36,844 bases of DNA, from NCBI GenBank assembly GCA_003217965.1, contig QHNB01000224.1:1-36844 (forward strand), written 5' to 3'. This document shows, piece after piece, positions 1 through 8,282 of the stretch (its first letter is position 1; each line of letters starts with the position of its first letter). The stretch comes from Verrucomicrobiota bacterium (GTDB lineage Bacteria > Verrucomicrobiota > Verrucomicrobiia > Chthoniobacterales > UBA10450). The translations under genes and the position numbers were made by a program. Below the pieces are notes generated by a model. It ran no database searches. It had not been told where the DNA came from and saw nothing but the letters and a program-made list of their open reading frames with translations.

Positions 1-932
1 CCCGACGGAATTAGGAACATCTGACCACCGACCGAATTCACATAATTACTGAATCGACGACGCTCCTCATCGGGAGAAACCCTCGGTTTAGGTGTGATAA
101 TTGGGGGCACTTCTTCGATTGCTTTTGCAACCGGCTTGTCCGGTGGATCAGGAGCCACGGAAAGAGACTTCTGCGTGACGGTGCGCGCTTTCTCAGTTTG
201 ACGTCTGTCGATCTCTTCCAAGTAGGCATCGACCATGTCTTCGGCTTCTCCTGGATCGAGGCCGGAGTTCTCCGCCACATTAATAAAGGCATCCCGCTGA
301 TCGTCGGTCATCGTGTCGCGGTCGAGCCCGCTTAGTCCCAGCATTCGCATGAACTCAGCTTTCGGATCGGCCGCGCCCGCACCGTTTAACTCATGGGTAC
401 CGGCGGTTGGCTCCGAGGCCACAGTCGCGCGGCTGGCACCAGAATTTTTCAACTCGTCTTCAATCAGCTTACACATCTGCTCCTCGTCCAGACCATGATC
501 GGCACCGAACCGGAGCAATGTCTTTTCTTCGTCCGCGGTTAGAAGTCCATCGGCGAGGGAGAAAGCCAGAAACTTGTGAAATTCCGCGATGGCCGCTTCC
601 TGCGCCTGAGCAGCCAATTCCTCGTCCACCCGCTTACGCCGCTCTGGATCGAGCAACTCGACGCGGGCCTCAGTTAGATAACGCGAGGATTCATCCAATC
701 CCAAACGCAATAACTGCGCCAACGGATTGCTCGGCTGATTTTTTAGGGGCAGCTTTTTCTGCCACCAGCGCAACAGCTCGCGGCAGTGTTCCTCGATTAA
801 TTCGTTGCTGGGATTTTGGCGCGGATCAAGACAGAGCCGCTCGTAGGGATTGGTCGATTTGTATCGATTCCAGCCGTCCCACTTTTTCGGATCGTCCGGA
901 AGAGGAATCGGAAAAAGGGCATCCCATTTCAT
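1..932 (-). CDS. Degenerate J-domain-like protein, probably with C-terminal FGE-sulfatase domain (partial)
   Basis: This ORF is absent from the ORF track because it has no stop in the window; about 310 codons are visible and the 3' end lies beyond base 1. It starts at an ATG three bases after the Hsp70 stop, so it is in the same transcript. Residues about 25-105 look like a J-domain without the HPD tripeptide: an NPYERL opening, a central helix rich in W/K/R, and a closing ARVELLDPERRKRVDEEL stretch. Two similar helical blocks follow (about 115-165 and 195-240), each with an acidic GLxxxE pattern. After a Pro-rich linker the last visible residues, GGQMFLIPSG, match the usual opening of formylglycine-generating-enzyme (SUMF1/FGE-sulfatase) domains. 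The J-like part suggests a partner or client adaptor for the adjacent Hsp70. The FGE call rests on about 10 residues and is tentative. Confidence 0.7.
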   Translation of the reverse strand, partial: MKWDALFPIPLPDDPKKWDGWNRYKSTNPYERLCLDPRQNPSNELIEEHCRELLRWWQKKLPLKNQPSNPLAQLLRLGLDESSRYLTEARVELLDPERRKRVDEELAAQAQEAAIAEFHKFLAFSLADGLLTADEEKTLLRFGADHGLDEEQMCKLIEDELKNSGASRATVASEPTAGTHELNGAGAADPKAEFMRMLGLSGLDRDTMTDDQRDAFINVAENSGLDPGEAEDMVDAYLEEIDRRQTEKARTVTQKSLSVAPDPPDKPVAKAIEEVPPIITPKPRVSPDEERRRFSNYVNSVGGQMFLIPS

Positions 933-935
933 CAA

Positions 936-2498
936 TTACGCCACGCGAAGAGAGCCCAAATTGGCGGCGGCTTGCGCGACCTCGCCCGGTCCTAGTCCGG
1001 TATTTCGTTCAATCGAAACCTTCGCCCGATTACCGGCGGCTTCGACTGAAACTTCCAAGACCTGGTTCGCGTTATATTCGTAAGTCAATTCGACCGGCGA
1101 GCCTTTTGGTAAAAACGAAGGCAGTTCCACATCACAAATGCCCAGGGGCGTGCACTCTCCCGGCAACGTGCTCTCACCTTCCACCACGCGCACAACCGCC
1201 CGCTGCATGTTCGCCATCGCAGTCCCAAAGGAGTTTTTTGCAGTCGCCGGGATCGCTGTCATCTTGCGAATCATGGGGAAGACATACTCTTCGAGTTGCG
1301 CTTCATCCCAGAGGACCACGCCCAGCGTGTGAGAGGTGATGTTCGTCACCTGAATTAAACCGCCATCACGGCCGGCAAACTGATCGCGAGTATTTTCCGG
1401 CAGCACTTTTTCACCCGAGAGGCGCTCCTCTTCCAATAATGAGAGGATCGCCTGGATCGAGGCGCCCATGGCGACGGCTTCATCTGGATTGACGTCATCG
1501 ATTACCGGCGCCTGGGTCAATTGCCCGACTAAAGCGCGCACCATTGGCATCCGGGTCATACCGCCGACCAGCAACACTTTGTCGATTTTATCCCACGTCA
1601 TGCGGGATTCCTGCATCACCATCTCGCAAATCGTTTTGCATTTCTCGACCAGGTGCTGACTGCGGCGCTCAAACTCTTCCCGGGTGATCTCAAGCTTCAC
1701 ACTTTTGCCCGAATGATGATGAATCACTGCGGTTTGGGGGCGGCTCGATAACTGGATTTTGGCTGAAAGAGCACGCGTGTGTAGTTCCTGGTAACTTTGC
1801 AGATCGAGCAGCGGATTCTCGCCATGCTGGCGGTCGAATTCTTCGGCCACAAAATTAACGATGATGTCATCCCAATCCTTGCCACCCAGGCGATGGTCGC
1901 CATTGGTCGCAAGCATATTGATATGATGTCCTTCGATTCGCATAATCGTGACATCGAAAGTTCCGCCACCGAGATCGAATACGAACACCGTCTGATCTTC
2001 TTCCAGCTTATCCAGGCCATAAGCGAGCGCAGCCGCCGTGGGCTCATTGATAATTTGTAGAACGTTAAAGCCGGCGAGTTGGCCTGCCGTGATGGTGGCG
2101 GTCCGCTCAGCGTCATTGAAATATGCCGGCACTGTGATTACGGCATCGGTAATTGGCTCCTTTAGATATTTTTCCGCATCGAGTTTGAGTTTTTTCAGAA
2201 TTAGCGCGCTCAATTCTTCCGCCGAATAAATTTTCCCGGAGAATTCGCGATGAAATTGCTCCTTCGGTTTGCCCATCTCGCGCTTTACGAAATCGACAAT
2301 TTTTTCCGGCTCGGATACGGCATTGTTCTTCGCGGTTGTGCCAACAATCACGTTGGAACCGTCGAACAAGATGACCGAGGGCGTGATTCGCTCGCTTTCG
2401 GAGTTGGGGATGATTTGTGGTTTACCGTAGGCATCGATGTGTGCGATGGCCGAGAAGGTCGTGCCCAAATCGATTCCAATTGCTTTCCGCTGATTCAT
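936..2498 (-). CDS. Short Hsp70-family chaperone (DnaK/HscC-like, lidless)
   Basis: ATP-dependent Hsp70 chaperone, cytoplasmic. The nucleotide-binding domain is complete: IGIDLGTTFSA near the N-terminus, the VFDLGGGTFDVTIM phosphate-2 motif, and VLLVGGMTRMP near residue 325. The beta substrate-binding domain follows, with the interdomain HTLGVVLWD stretch, but the protein ends soon after it. At 520 residues from the chosen start it lacks nearly all of the helical lid and the C-terminal tail of a roughly 640-residue DnaK. I chose the ATG at 2498 because MNQRKAIGIDLG is the normal beginning; the track start at 2543 adds 15 unlikely residues. It sits 145 bp after a GrpE-like gene and 3 bp before a J-like gene, forming a dedicated chaperone set. 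It is probably not the housekeeping DnaK. Confidence 0.93.
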   Translation of the reverse strand: MNQRKAIGIDLGTTFSAIAHIDAYGKPQIIPNSESERITPSVILFDGSNVIVGTTAKNNAVSEPEKIVDFVKREMGKPKEQFHREFSGKIYSAEELSALILKKLKLDAEKYLKEPITDAVITVPAYFNDAERTATITAGQLAGFNVLQIINEPTAAALAYGLDKLEEDQTVFVFDLGGGTFDVTIMRIEGHHINMLATNGDHRLGGKDWDDIIVNFVAEEFDRQHGENPLLDLQSYQELHTRALSAKIQLSSRPQTAVIHHHSGKSVKLEITREEFERRSQHLVEKCKTICEMVMQESRMTWDKIDKVLLVGGMTRMPMVRALVGQLTQAPVIDDVNPDEAVAMGASIQAILSLLEEERLSGEKVLPENTRDQFAGRDGGLIQVTNITSHTLGVVLWDEAQLEEYVFPMIRKMTAIPATAKNSFGTAMANMQRAVVRVVEGESTLPGECTPLGICDVELPSFLPKGSPVELTYEYNANQVLEVSVEAAGNRAKVSIERNTGLGPGEVAQAAANLGSLRVA

Positions 2499-2643
2499 TG
2501 TTGGAGAATTGACGGGCACACGGCGCCCGCATTTTGCGTGCAACTTTCGTGCCGCCTGGCAAACCGATTTCTCCTTTGGCGTCAGGGATTATCGACTGAT
2601 CAAGCGCCACGCTCAGTCGCTCGAAGCGTCTGTGGCTTTGTCG

Positions 2644-3327
2644 TTACTGATAGCGCTTGGCGATCACTTCTTCCGGTCGCAGGACATTGCCTCGCCAGAT
2701 GAAACCGCGTTTTACTCGCATCACGATCCGCCCGTCGTCTTCGGAAAACTCTGCCGGTTCAAAACTAACAACGCGGTGGGTGGCCAAATCGACGAATTCT
2801 TTCGGCTCGATCTCCGTTACCTCCAGCCGGTGCAAAATCTCCAACAAGGCGTGGATTGCGTTCTCCAAATTGCCGCGCCATTGGGACAATCGATCAGTTT
2901 TCTCGCCGCGCGCGGGCGCACTTTTGAGCTGATCGGAAAGGGCGCTCAAATCATCAAATAGAATGATCAGGTCACGCACAAATGGTTTGTGGAGCGATTC
3001 GTGCAGAAAATTATCGCGATATTTCAACAGTTCGTCGTGCAAGGAATCGAATAGTCGCTGATTGACCGATTCACTTGTCCGAATGGCCTGAAGATGCTCT
3101 TCGATCTTCTGAAACTGCGCCGCCGTCTCCGCCGCCCGCGCCGGTAAAGTGTTGTTCGCAATATTTTCGATTCGGCGCGTCAGCACCGATTCGAGACTTT
3201 GCACGGTCGCATTAAGCAAGTGAAATTCTCGCATCAACGCCGCCAGTTCCTGACTGCTGCGCGGCTGATCTCGGCCCGCTGCCGCGGCGCTTAGTTCTCG
3301 CATGGTGGCGGTGAAATCGTCGGGCAT
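2644..3327 (-). CDS. grpE: GrpE-like nucleotide exchange factor (atypical)
   Basis: Probable nucleotide exchange factor for the downstream Hsp70. The N-terminal half (about residues 10-105) is a long helical, coiled-coil-prone region, as in the GrpE dimer stalk. The middle contains ESLHKPFVRDLIILFDDL, comparable to the GrpE RRxxxxxLLPVLDNL segment. The C-terminal RGFIWRGNVLRPEEVIAKRY resembles the GrpE beta-wing ending (GYxxxxRVLRPAxV). The family signature is loose, so sequence searches may give weak scores, but position directly before an Hsp70 supports the call. It begins three bases after the stop of the cobA-hemD gene, implying co-transcription with heme genes. Confidence 0.82.
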   Translation of the reverse strand: MPDDFTATMRELSAAAAGRDQPRSSQELAALMREFHLLNATVQSLESVLTRRIENIANNTLPARAAETAAQFQKIEEHLQAIRTSESVNQRLFDSLHDELLKYRDNFLHESLHKPFVRDLIILFDDLSALSDQLKSAPARGEKTDRLSQWRGNLENAIHALLEILHRLEVTEIEPKEFVDLATHRVVSFEPAEFSEDDGRIVMRVKRGFIWRGNVLRPEEVIAKRYQ

Positions 3328-3330
3328 AAG

Positions 3331-4725
3331 CTAACTCCCGAAAAATTGCCGAATCGCACTGACCAGTCCCGGGATGTCATGCTGCTTCGCTTCCACATCC
3401 ACGGTCAGACCTCGTTCCCGGGCTGTGGCCGAAGTAATCGGGCCGATGCTGGCAACCTTCATCCCTGCCGGCCAGGGGAGTTTCAGATCGAGGAAATTCT
3501 CTACCGTTGACGAACTGGTGAAGGTGATCAGATCTGCTCCTTCTTCAACGAAGCGGCGACGCGCACCGGTCACGTCAGCCGTTTCCGGAACAGTTCGATA
3601 AGCAAACGCTTCATCCACAATAGCTCCCATTCCCGCCAGGCCCTTGGGGAGCAAGTCCCGCGCCCTCTCTGCCCTCGCAATCAGCACCTTAAGATTTTCG
3701 ATTTCTCCCAACTTCTCGAATTCGCGCAAGATGGCTTCGGCCACAAATTCCTCGGGCTGTATATCCACATACAGATGAAAATCCTTTACCCGTTGTGCCG
3801 TCGCCGGTCCGATCGCCGCGATCTTGGCGCCGCCGATTTCACGCGCGTCATCGTAGAGCTTAAAAAAGATTTCGAAGAAAGCCTCCACACCGTTCGGGCT
3901 GGTGAAGACGATCCAGTCATACGAATGCGCGTCTTGCACTAACTCTCCGAATTCACGCAAGTTCGTGGGCGGCGCGATTCGAATCGTTGGCAATTCGATG
4001 ACGCCCGCGCCAAGGGTCCGCAATTCCGAGCTCAACGCCCCCGCTTGCCGGCGCGTTCGTGTCACAACAATTCGTTTTCCAAAGAGGGGCCGATCTTCGA
4101 ACCAGGTCAGCTCGTTCCGTAACGAAACGACGTCGCCAAAAATCGCAATTGCCGGAGCTTCAAATCCGCTCGCTCGTACCCGCTCTGCGATGTTTGCCAA
4201 AGTGCCGACGATCGTCTTCTGCCGAGCGGTCGTCCCCCAGCGCACTAAGGCCACCGGCAAATCCGAGCGACTGCCCCGAGCCAGCATTTCGTGCGTGATC
4301 GCGTCCAATCGCTCTACGCCCATGAGCATCACCTGGGTACCGCCAAGTTTAATGAGAGCATCGTAGTCGATCGCGTTTTCCGTTTTCGTTACATCTTCGT
4401 GACCAGTAAAAAACGTGACGTGCGAGTTTTGTTCGCGATTTGTTACTGGAATGCCGGCATAAGCCGCGGCGGCAATCGCCGACGTAATTCCCGGTACAAT
4501 CTCGAATTGAATTCCGGCCGCTGTCAGCGCCTTGGCTTCTTCCGCGCCGCGTCCGAATACAAAGGGATCACCGCCTTTCAACCGGACAACGGCTTTTCCC
4601 TGTCGGGCCTTTTCCACCAGCAGCGCATTGATCTGCTCGACCAATTGTTTTGCTCGCAACGTCACCAGCCCGAGATCGCCCGGACCGGCGCCCACGAGGA
4701 AACACTTCCCAGGTTTAGCCGGCAT
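3331..4725 (-). CDS. hemD: CobA-HemD fusion: uroporphyrinogen-III C-methyltransferase / uroporphyrinogen-III synthase
   Basis: Two-domain tetrapyrrole enzyme. Residues 1 to about 205 are the SAM-dependent uroporphyrinogen-III methyltransferase (siroheme/B12 branch): FLVGAGPGD at the N-terminus, RLKGGDPFVFGRG, and IVPGITSAIAAAAYAGIPVT. Residues about 215-465 are HemD, which cyclises hydroxymethylbilane: FGKRIVVTRTRRQAG, DWIVFTSPNGVEAFF, and a terminal ITFTSSSTVENF. Compared with the family, the stretch between TLRAKQLVEQ and INALLVEKARQGK is missing about 40-45 residues, including the region that normally holds VxxDxLV and GKRxG. The methyltransferase half may therefore be inactive while HemD looks intact. 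The ATG at 4725 was preferred over the track start at 4752; it overlaps the end of hemC by 11 bp. Confidence 0.92.
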   Translation of the reverse strand: MPAKPGKCFLVGAGPGDLGLVTLRAKQLVEQINALLVEKARQGKAVVRLKGGDPFVFGRGAEEAKALTAAGIQFEIVPGITSAIAAAAYAGIPVTNREQNSHVTFFTGHEDVTKTENAIDYDALIKLGGTQVMLMGVERLDAITHEMLARGSRSDLPVALVRWGTTARQKTIVGTLANIAERVRASGFEAPAIAIFGDVVSLRNELTWFEDRPLFGKRIVVTRTRRQAGALSSELRTLGAGVIELPTIRIAPPTNLREFGELVQDAHSYDWIVFTSPNGVEAFFEIFFKLYDDAREIGGAKIAAIGPATAQRVKDFHLYVDIQPEEFVAEAILREFEKLGEIENLKVLIARAERARDLLPKGLAGMGAIVDEAFAYRTVPETADVTGARRRFVEEGADLITFTSSSTVENFLDLKLPWPAGMKVASIGPITSATARERGLTVDVEAKQHDIPGLVSAIRQFFGS

Positions 4726-5644
4726 CGATTTGCGAGAAAACTTCCGCCGCAACTCTCGCTGGATCGGTCCCAGAAGCGAACGCCATTTTGGGCTCAGCTT
4801 GTTCAGTGAAGAGTTGGGCGGATAATTTGATTTGGCCGTTCACCGACAGCGCAAGCGCACCCACCGGCAAATCGCAATCGCCTTGAAGCAATCGCAAGAA
4901 TTCGCGCTCGGCCCGCAAACAAAAATGCGTCGGCGCGTGATCGACTGCCGATGCTATAGCGGTGCTTTCAGCCCGAGTCTGCAGCGCGATTATGCCCTGC
5001 CCTCCAGATGGAACAAATTGCTGCGGCGACAATAGTTCGGCAAAAAATTCTTGGCCTTCGAATTCGAAACTTGGCGCAGAGAAGGAAAGCCGTTCCAGTC
5101 CGGCGCGCGCGAGAATGATCGCGTCCCAATCACTGGCGACGAATTTGCGCAATCGCGTTGGCACATTTCCGCGAAGATCGACAAATCTCACATCGGACCT
5201 GCGCCAGCGCGCTTGCCGCCGGCGTCGCACGCTACTCGTAGCGATAGTGGCGGATGGCGGAAGCGATTCCAGCCGCATTGGAGATTTAGTAATCAACAAG
5301 TCTTCCACTGGCCCGCGGGGAAGGACGGCCGCAATTGCTGAACCGGGCCGTAGTTCGCTCGGCAAATCCTTCGCGCTATGCACCGCGAGATCAACGCGGC
5401 GTTCCATGAGTGCTCTCTCCAATTCGGATGTAAACAGGCCTTTGCGCCCGGCACGCCGATCTCTCGAGAAAATCGATTCATCGCCTTCGGTTCGGATGAT
5501 CTCGATCTTGACTGCCATCCCCGCAGCCGCGCGCAAAGCTTCCGCCGCTAGGCCTGCCTGGATCAGCGCGAGCGTACTTCCGCGTGTCCCGAGAACGACG
5601 ACGTGTTGTCGCAGGACGTCAGCAGCAGAACCTTCAGCGCTCAC
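4715..5644 (-). CDS. hemC: Porphobilinogen deaminase (hydroxymethylbilane synthase)
   Basis: Joins four porphobilinogens into hydroxymethylbilane, the substrate of the HemD domain encoded next. Visible signatures are the N-terminal LGTRGSTLALIQA, the GRKGLFTSELERAL / DLAVHSAKDLPSEL block containing the catalytic Asp, the RRRRQ arginine cluster, the DLRGNVPTRL motif and FLRLLQGDCDLPVGALA. In the last, Cys257 is the attachment site of the dipyrromethane cofactor. At 309 residues it matches the usual family length. It starts 30 bp after hemA and overlaps cobA-hemD by 11 bp, so translational coupling is likely. The first ten or so residues before VVVLGTRGS could be shorter if a later start is used. 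Confidence 0.97.
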   Translation of the reverse strand: MSAEGSAADVLRQHVVVLGTRGSTLALIQAGLAAEALRAAAGMAVKIEIIRTEGDESIFSRDRRAGRKGLFTSELERALMERRVDLAVHSAKDLPSELRPGSAIAAVLPRGPVEDLLITKSPMRLESLPPSATIATSSVRRRRQARWRRSDVRFVDLRGNVPTRLRKFVASDWDAIILARAGLERLSFSAPSFEFEGQEFFAELLSPQQFVPSGGQGIIALQTRAESTAIASAVDHAPTHFCLRAEREFLRLLQGDCDLPVGALALSVNGQIKLSAQLFTEQAEPKMAFASGTDPARVAAEVFSQIDAG

Positions 5645-5674
5645 ACCGGCCGCTACAGCGCTTTTCCGCTGGGA

Positions 5675-6757
5675 TCAAGATGCCTGTGATTCCGAAGGGC
5701 GAAGAGCCGGTGCGACCGCGCCCGTTCCCGAACGTTGTGTCGTGAAATCATCGCCCAGAGATTTTGCAATTTGCTCCCAAAATCCGGTGACATGGTGAGC
5801 GATGATCTCCTCTGCCGCGGCGAATTGCTGTCGCCTCAGTTCCATCCTTTCCTTCGCGATCGATTGAAGCGAATCAATATCATAAAGGTAAACACCATCC
5901 AAGTCATTCAGCGCTGGCGCCGCATTTCGCGGCACAGCGATATCAATAACGAAGAGGGGGCAATCGGGGCGCTCCCGCAACATCGGTTCTATCAATGCTG
6001 GCGTGAGCAGTTGCGTTTCGGAGGATGTCGATGAAATGAGAATATCGACCTCGCGGCACTGATCCAGCCAGAGAGCGAACGGAACTGCAATACCGTCGAG
6101 GGCCCGCGCGAGTTCTTCCGCGCGTTGCGGCGAGCGATTGCTTACCCACAAGTCCGAAACTCCGCGTGCGCTCAAGGCCCGCAACGTTTTTTCACTCGTC
6201 TCGCCCGCTCCCAGCACGAGCACTTTGCGTCCTCGCAAATCCCCGAAGATCTTTTCCGCCAGGTCAACCGCCACGGAACCGACTGAGACCGAGCCACGAG
6301 TAATCTCGGTCGCTGTCCGGACTTGCTTTGCGACACGAAAACCACGTTGGCAGAGCCGGTGCAAAACCGGACCTGTATCTCTGCGTGCCCGCGCCATTTC
6401 ATAGGCGCGCTTTGTTTGCCCCAGGATCTCGGTCTCGCCAACGACCATGGAATCGAGTCCGGATGTGACTCGGAAAAAATGACGTGCGCAGTCGGGATCT
6501 TCATACCGGTAAAACGACCGCAGCTCGGCCTCGGTGGTCAATTCTCCATTCACCCGCAGGCAGTCGGCGACGTCCCAGGTCTGGAGGTCATGTTCGGCGC
6601 AGCAATAAATTTCGACACGATTACAGGTCGTCAGCAGCACCAGTTCGCGGCAGCCTCGTTCATGTAACATCGCTTCGCTCCGCGAATGCCCAGCGAATCG
6701 CTCGCGCGTTTCGATTTGCGCCGTGTGATGACTAAGCCCGATGCAGAAAAGTTTCAT
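5675..6757 (-). CDS. hemA: Glutamyl-tRNA reductase
   Basis: First step of the C5 pathway to 5-aminolevulinate: NADPH-dependent reduction of glutamyl-tRNA to glutamate-1-semialdehyde. Residues 41-52 carry LLTTCNRVEIYC, with Cys45 as the catalytic thiol. Further on are GLDSMVVGETEILGQTKRAYE, the Rossmann motif VLVLGAGETSEKT and the VIDIAVPRNA segment. The protein is 360 residues, somewhat shorter than the typical 400-430, with the C-terminal dimerisation helix reduced. The ATG overlaps the stop of the upstream membrane gene (ATGA, 6754-6757). This coupling of a HemX/CcsA-type gene to hemA is common in bacteria. Confidence 0.97.
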   Translation of the reverse strand: MKLFCIGLSHHTAQIETRERFAGHSRSEAMLHERGCRELVLLTTCNRVEIYCCAEHDLQTWDVADCLRVNGELTTEAELRSFYRYEDPDCARHFFRVTSGLDSMVVGETEILGQTKRAYEMARARRDTGPVLHRLCQRGFRVAKQVRTATEITRGSVSVGSVAVDLAEKIFGDLRGRKVLVLGAGETSEKTLRALSARGVSDLWVSNRSPQRAEELARALDGIAVPFALWLDQCREVDILISSTSSETQLLTPALIEPMLRERPDCPLFVIDIAVPRNAAPALNDLDGVYLYDIDSLQSIAKERMELRRQQFAAAEEIIAHHVTGFWEQIAKSLGDDFTTQRSGTGAVAPALRPSESQAS

Positions 6758-7539
6758 GCGTGGTGGCCGACGAATTCAATGCTCCACAACAGCGAAAGCG
6801 CCGCCGCAAACGCCCCCACACAGAGGGCAGCGACGCGCCGCGGAGTAAATGAGCGAAGGTAGCGGCCCTGCAAGATTGCCCCGTACAAAACCCAAATCGC
6901 GACCGCCAACACGACTTTTTTCCACGGGACGGGCTCGCCCGTGAAAAATCCGCTGATCAAGCCTGCCGTATAAAGGGCGAAGCCAAGCCAGAGCAGCCGT
7001 GTTATAGCCGAAAACAGGGTCGGGAGCGGCGGCAGATGATAAAAAATCGATCGTAACTCGTGCGTTTTCAGCTGTCGCTCTTGAACGAGATACATTGCCC
7101 CTGCCACACACGCGAGGGCAAAGACCCCGTAGGCGATAATTGAAATAGAGGCATGAAACTCGAGCAACGCGTTCGGCATGACTTGTATCGCATGGGGCGT
7201 ATCAATCGGCGCGAGAAGCGCGAACAATTGAACCAGAAGAACAAGGGGCGCAGTAAAAACGCCCATTAGCGAAAGGCGATAGGCTGGGCCGACCAGCATG
7301 TAGATCAGGGCGATCGACCATGCCAAGAAAATAAGGACTTCAAACAAGTTGGTGATCGGACACCGGCCGACAGCATGGCCTCGCATCGATAAGAACATCG
7401 TTTGCAGGGCAAAGCCGAGAGCGATCATGACAAAGCTGAACGGACTCCTGCGAAAGACGCGTGCGCGCAAAGCAATGACACTCCGCACAACAGCGGCGAA
7501 AAAGAAGATTGTCGAGAGAATCAAAAGGCGCCGATCCAC
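6754..7539 (-). CDS. Cytochrome c assembly (CcsA/HemX-like) integral membrane protein
   Basis: A 261-residue protein with about eight hydrophobic segments. Conserved-looking pieces such as TNLFEVLIFLAWSIALIY, LLEFHASISIIAYGVFALACVAGAMYLVQE and a basic stretch near FTPRR fit the CytC_asm (CcsA/ResC/HemX) superfamily. Members handle heme for c-type cytochrome maturation or modulate HemA levels. I did not see a clear WGxxWxWD heme-handling motif, so a HemX-type role next to hemA is more likely than a full CcsA. It is the first gene of the minus-strand train and is divergent from apt. Confidence 0.85.
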   Translation of the reverse strand: MDRRLLILSTIFFFAAVVRSVIALRARVFRRSPFSFVMIALGFALQTMFLSMRGHAVGRCPITNLFEVLIFLAWSIALIYMLVGPAYRLSLMGVFTAPLVLLVQLFALLAPIDTPHAIQVMPNALLEFHASISIIAYGVFALACVAGAMYLVQERQLKTHELRSIFYHLPPLPTLFSAITRLLWLGFALYTAGLISGFFTGEPVPWKKVVLAVAIWVLYGAILQGRYLRSFTPRRVAALCVGAFAAALSLLWSIEFVGHHA

Positions 7540-7587
7540 AGTGGCAGCAGCTTAAGAGCGCACATTTTCATACGCAACCAAGCGTAA

Positions 7588-7615
7588 TTGACCTTTGACC
7601 GCGAGCCGCTAGCAT
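7588..7615 (+). promoter_or_regulatory. Possible sigma70-type promoter for apt
   Basis: TTGACC (7588-7593) and TAGCAT (7610-7615) are separated by 16 bp in the divergent gap between the HemX-like gene and apt. Transcription would begin only a few bases before the apt ATG at 7625, giving a nearly leaderless mRNA. Both hexamers are imperfect, so this is tentative. Confidence 0.3.
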
Positions 7616-7624
7616 CGGCGCCCG

Positions 7625-8155
7625 ATGGCAGAGGATGTCATAGCAAGGTTGCGCAAAGCAGTCCGCGATGTCCCTGATTTTCCGAAAAAAGGAATCGTTT
7701 TCAAAGACATCACCCCAGTTCTTAATGACGGAGCACTGTTTCGCTCGTCCATCGATATTTTCATCGATCACTGTCGCGGCAAACAGATCGATAAGATCGT
7801 CGGGATCGACGCGCGAGGGTTTCTCTTTGCTTCGGCTGTCGCCTATCAACTGGGAGTCGGGTTCGTCCCGCTGCGCAAGAAAGGTCGTCTCCCCTATAAG
7901 ACGGAAAGCGCCAAATACTCGCTTGAGTATGGCGAAGCGGAAATGGAATTACACATCGATGCGATCAAGCGCGGCGAAAAAATCGTTCTCATCGATGACT
8001 TACTCGCCACCGGTGGGACATCGGCATCGGCCGCAACGTTAATCGCAAAAGTTGGCGGCGATTTGATCGAGGCGATTTTTTTGATCGAGCTCGAATTTCT
8101 GCACGGTCGCGAAAAACTGGTGCCTACGCCGGTAACGGCGTTTCTAAAGTATTGA
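7625..8155 (+). CDS. apt: Adenine phosphoribosyltransferase
   Basis: Salvage enzyme converting adenine and PRPP to AMP. The N-terminal VRDVPDFPKKGIVFKDITPVL is diagnostic for Apt, followed by GIDARGFLFASAVAYQL and the PRPP-binding loop VLIDDLLATGGTSASA (residues 121-136). The length of 176 residues is normal. It stands alone on the plus strand between a divergent heme train and a convergent small gene. The start at 7625 is the usual MAEDVIARLRKAVRDVPDFP position. Confidence 0.97.
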   Translation: MAEDVIARLRKAVRDVPDFPKKGIVFKDITPVLNDGALFRSSIDIFIDHCRGKQIDKIVGIDARGFLFASAVAYQLGVGFVPLRKKGRLPYKTESAKYSLEYGEAEMELHIDAIKRGEKIVLIDDLLATGGTSASAATLIAKVGGDLIEAIFLIELEFLHGREKLVPTPVTAFLKY

Positions 8156-8230
8156 GTTGATGGTTAGCCCGAACGGGGCATGAAATTGGCATCACATCCG
8201 GCGGCTAAAGCTGCATTTTTCCAGCCACTC

Positions 8231-8248
8231 CTTCCTCAGAAGAGGAGG
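8231..8248. terminator. Hairpin between convergent apt and DUF6572-like gene
   Basis: CTTCCTC and GAGGAGG form a 7-bp stem (one G-T pair) around an AGAA loop. It lies between convergent genes, where a bidirectional terminator would be useful. No T-run follows, so intrinsic termination is unproven. Confidence 0.4.
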
Positions 8249-8282
8249 TCAGGATAGCTTATCTTCCCTGCAATTTCGCCGA

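Noticed and set aside
407-1339. Long plus-strand ORF of 310 codons
   Set aside because: It is antisense to the Hsp70 and J-like genes, has a low-complexity Pro/Arg composition and no recognisable motif. It is a shadow of high-GC coding sequence.
4962-5798. Plus-strand ORF of 278 codons across hemC/hemA
   Set aside because: Ser/Arg/Ala-rich shadow frame opposite hemC, which has full family motifs.
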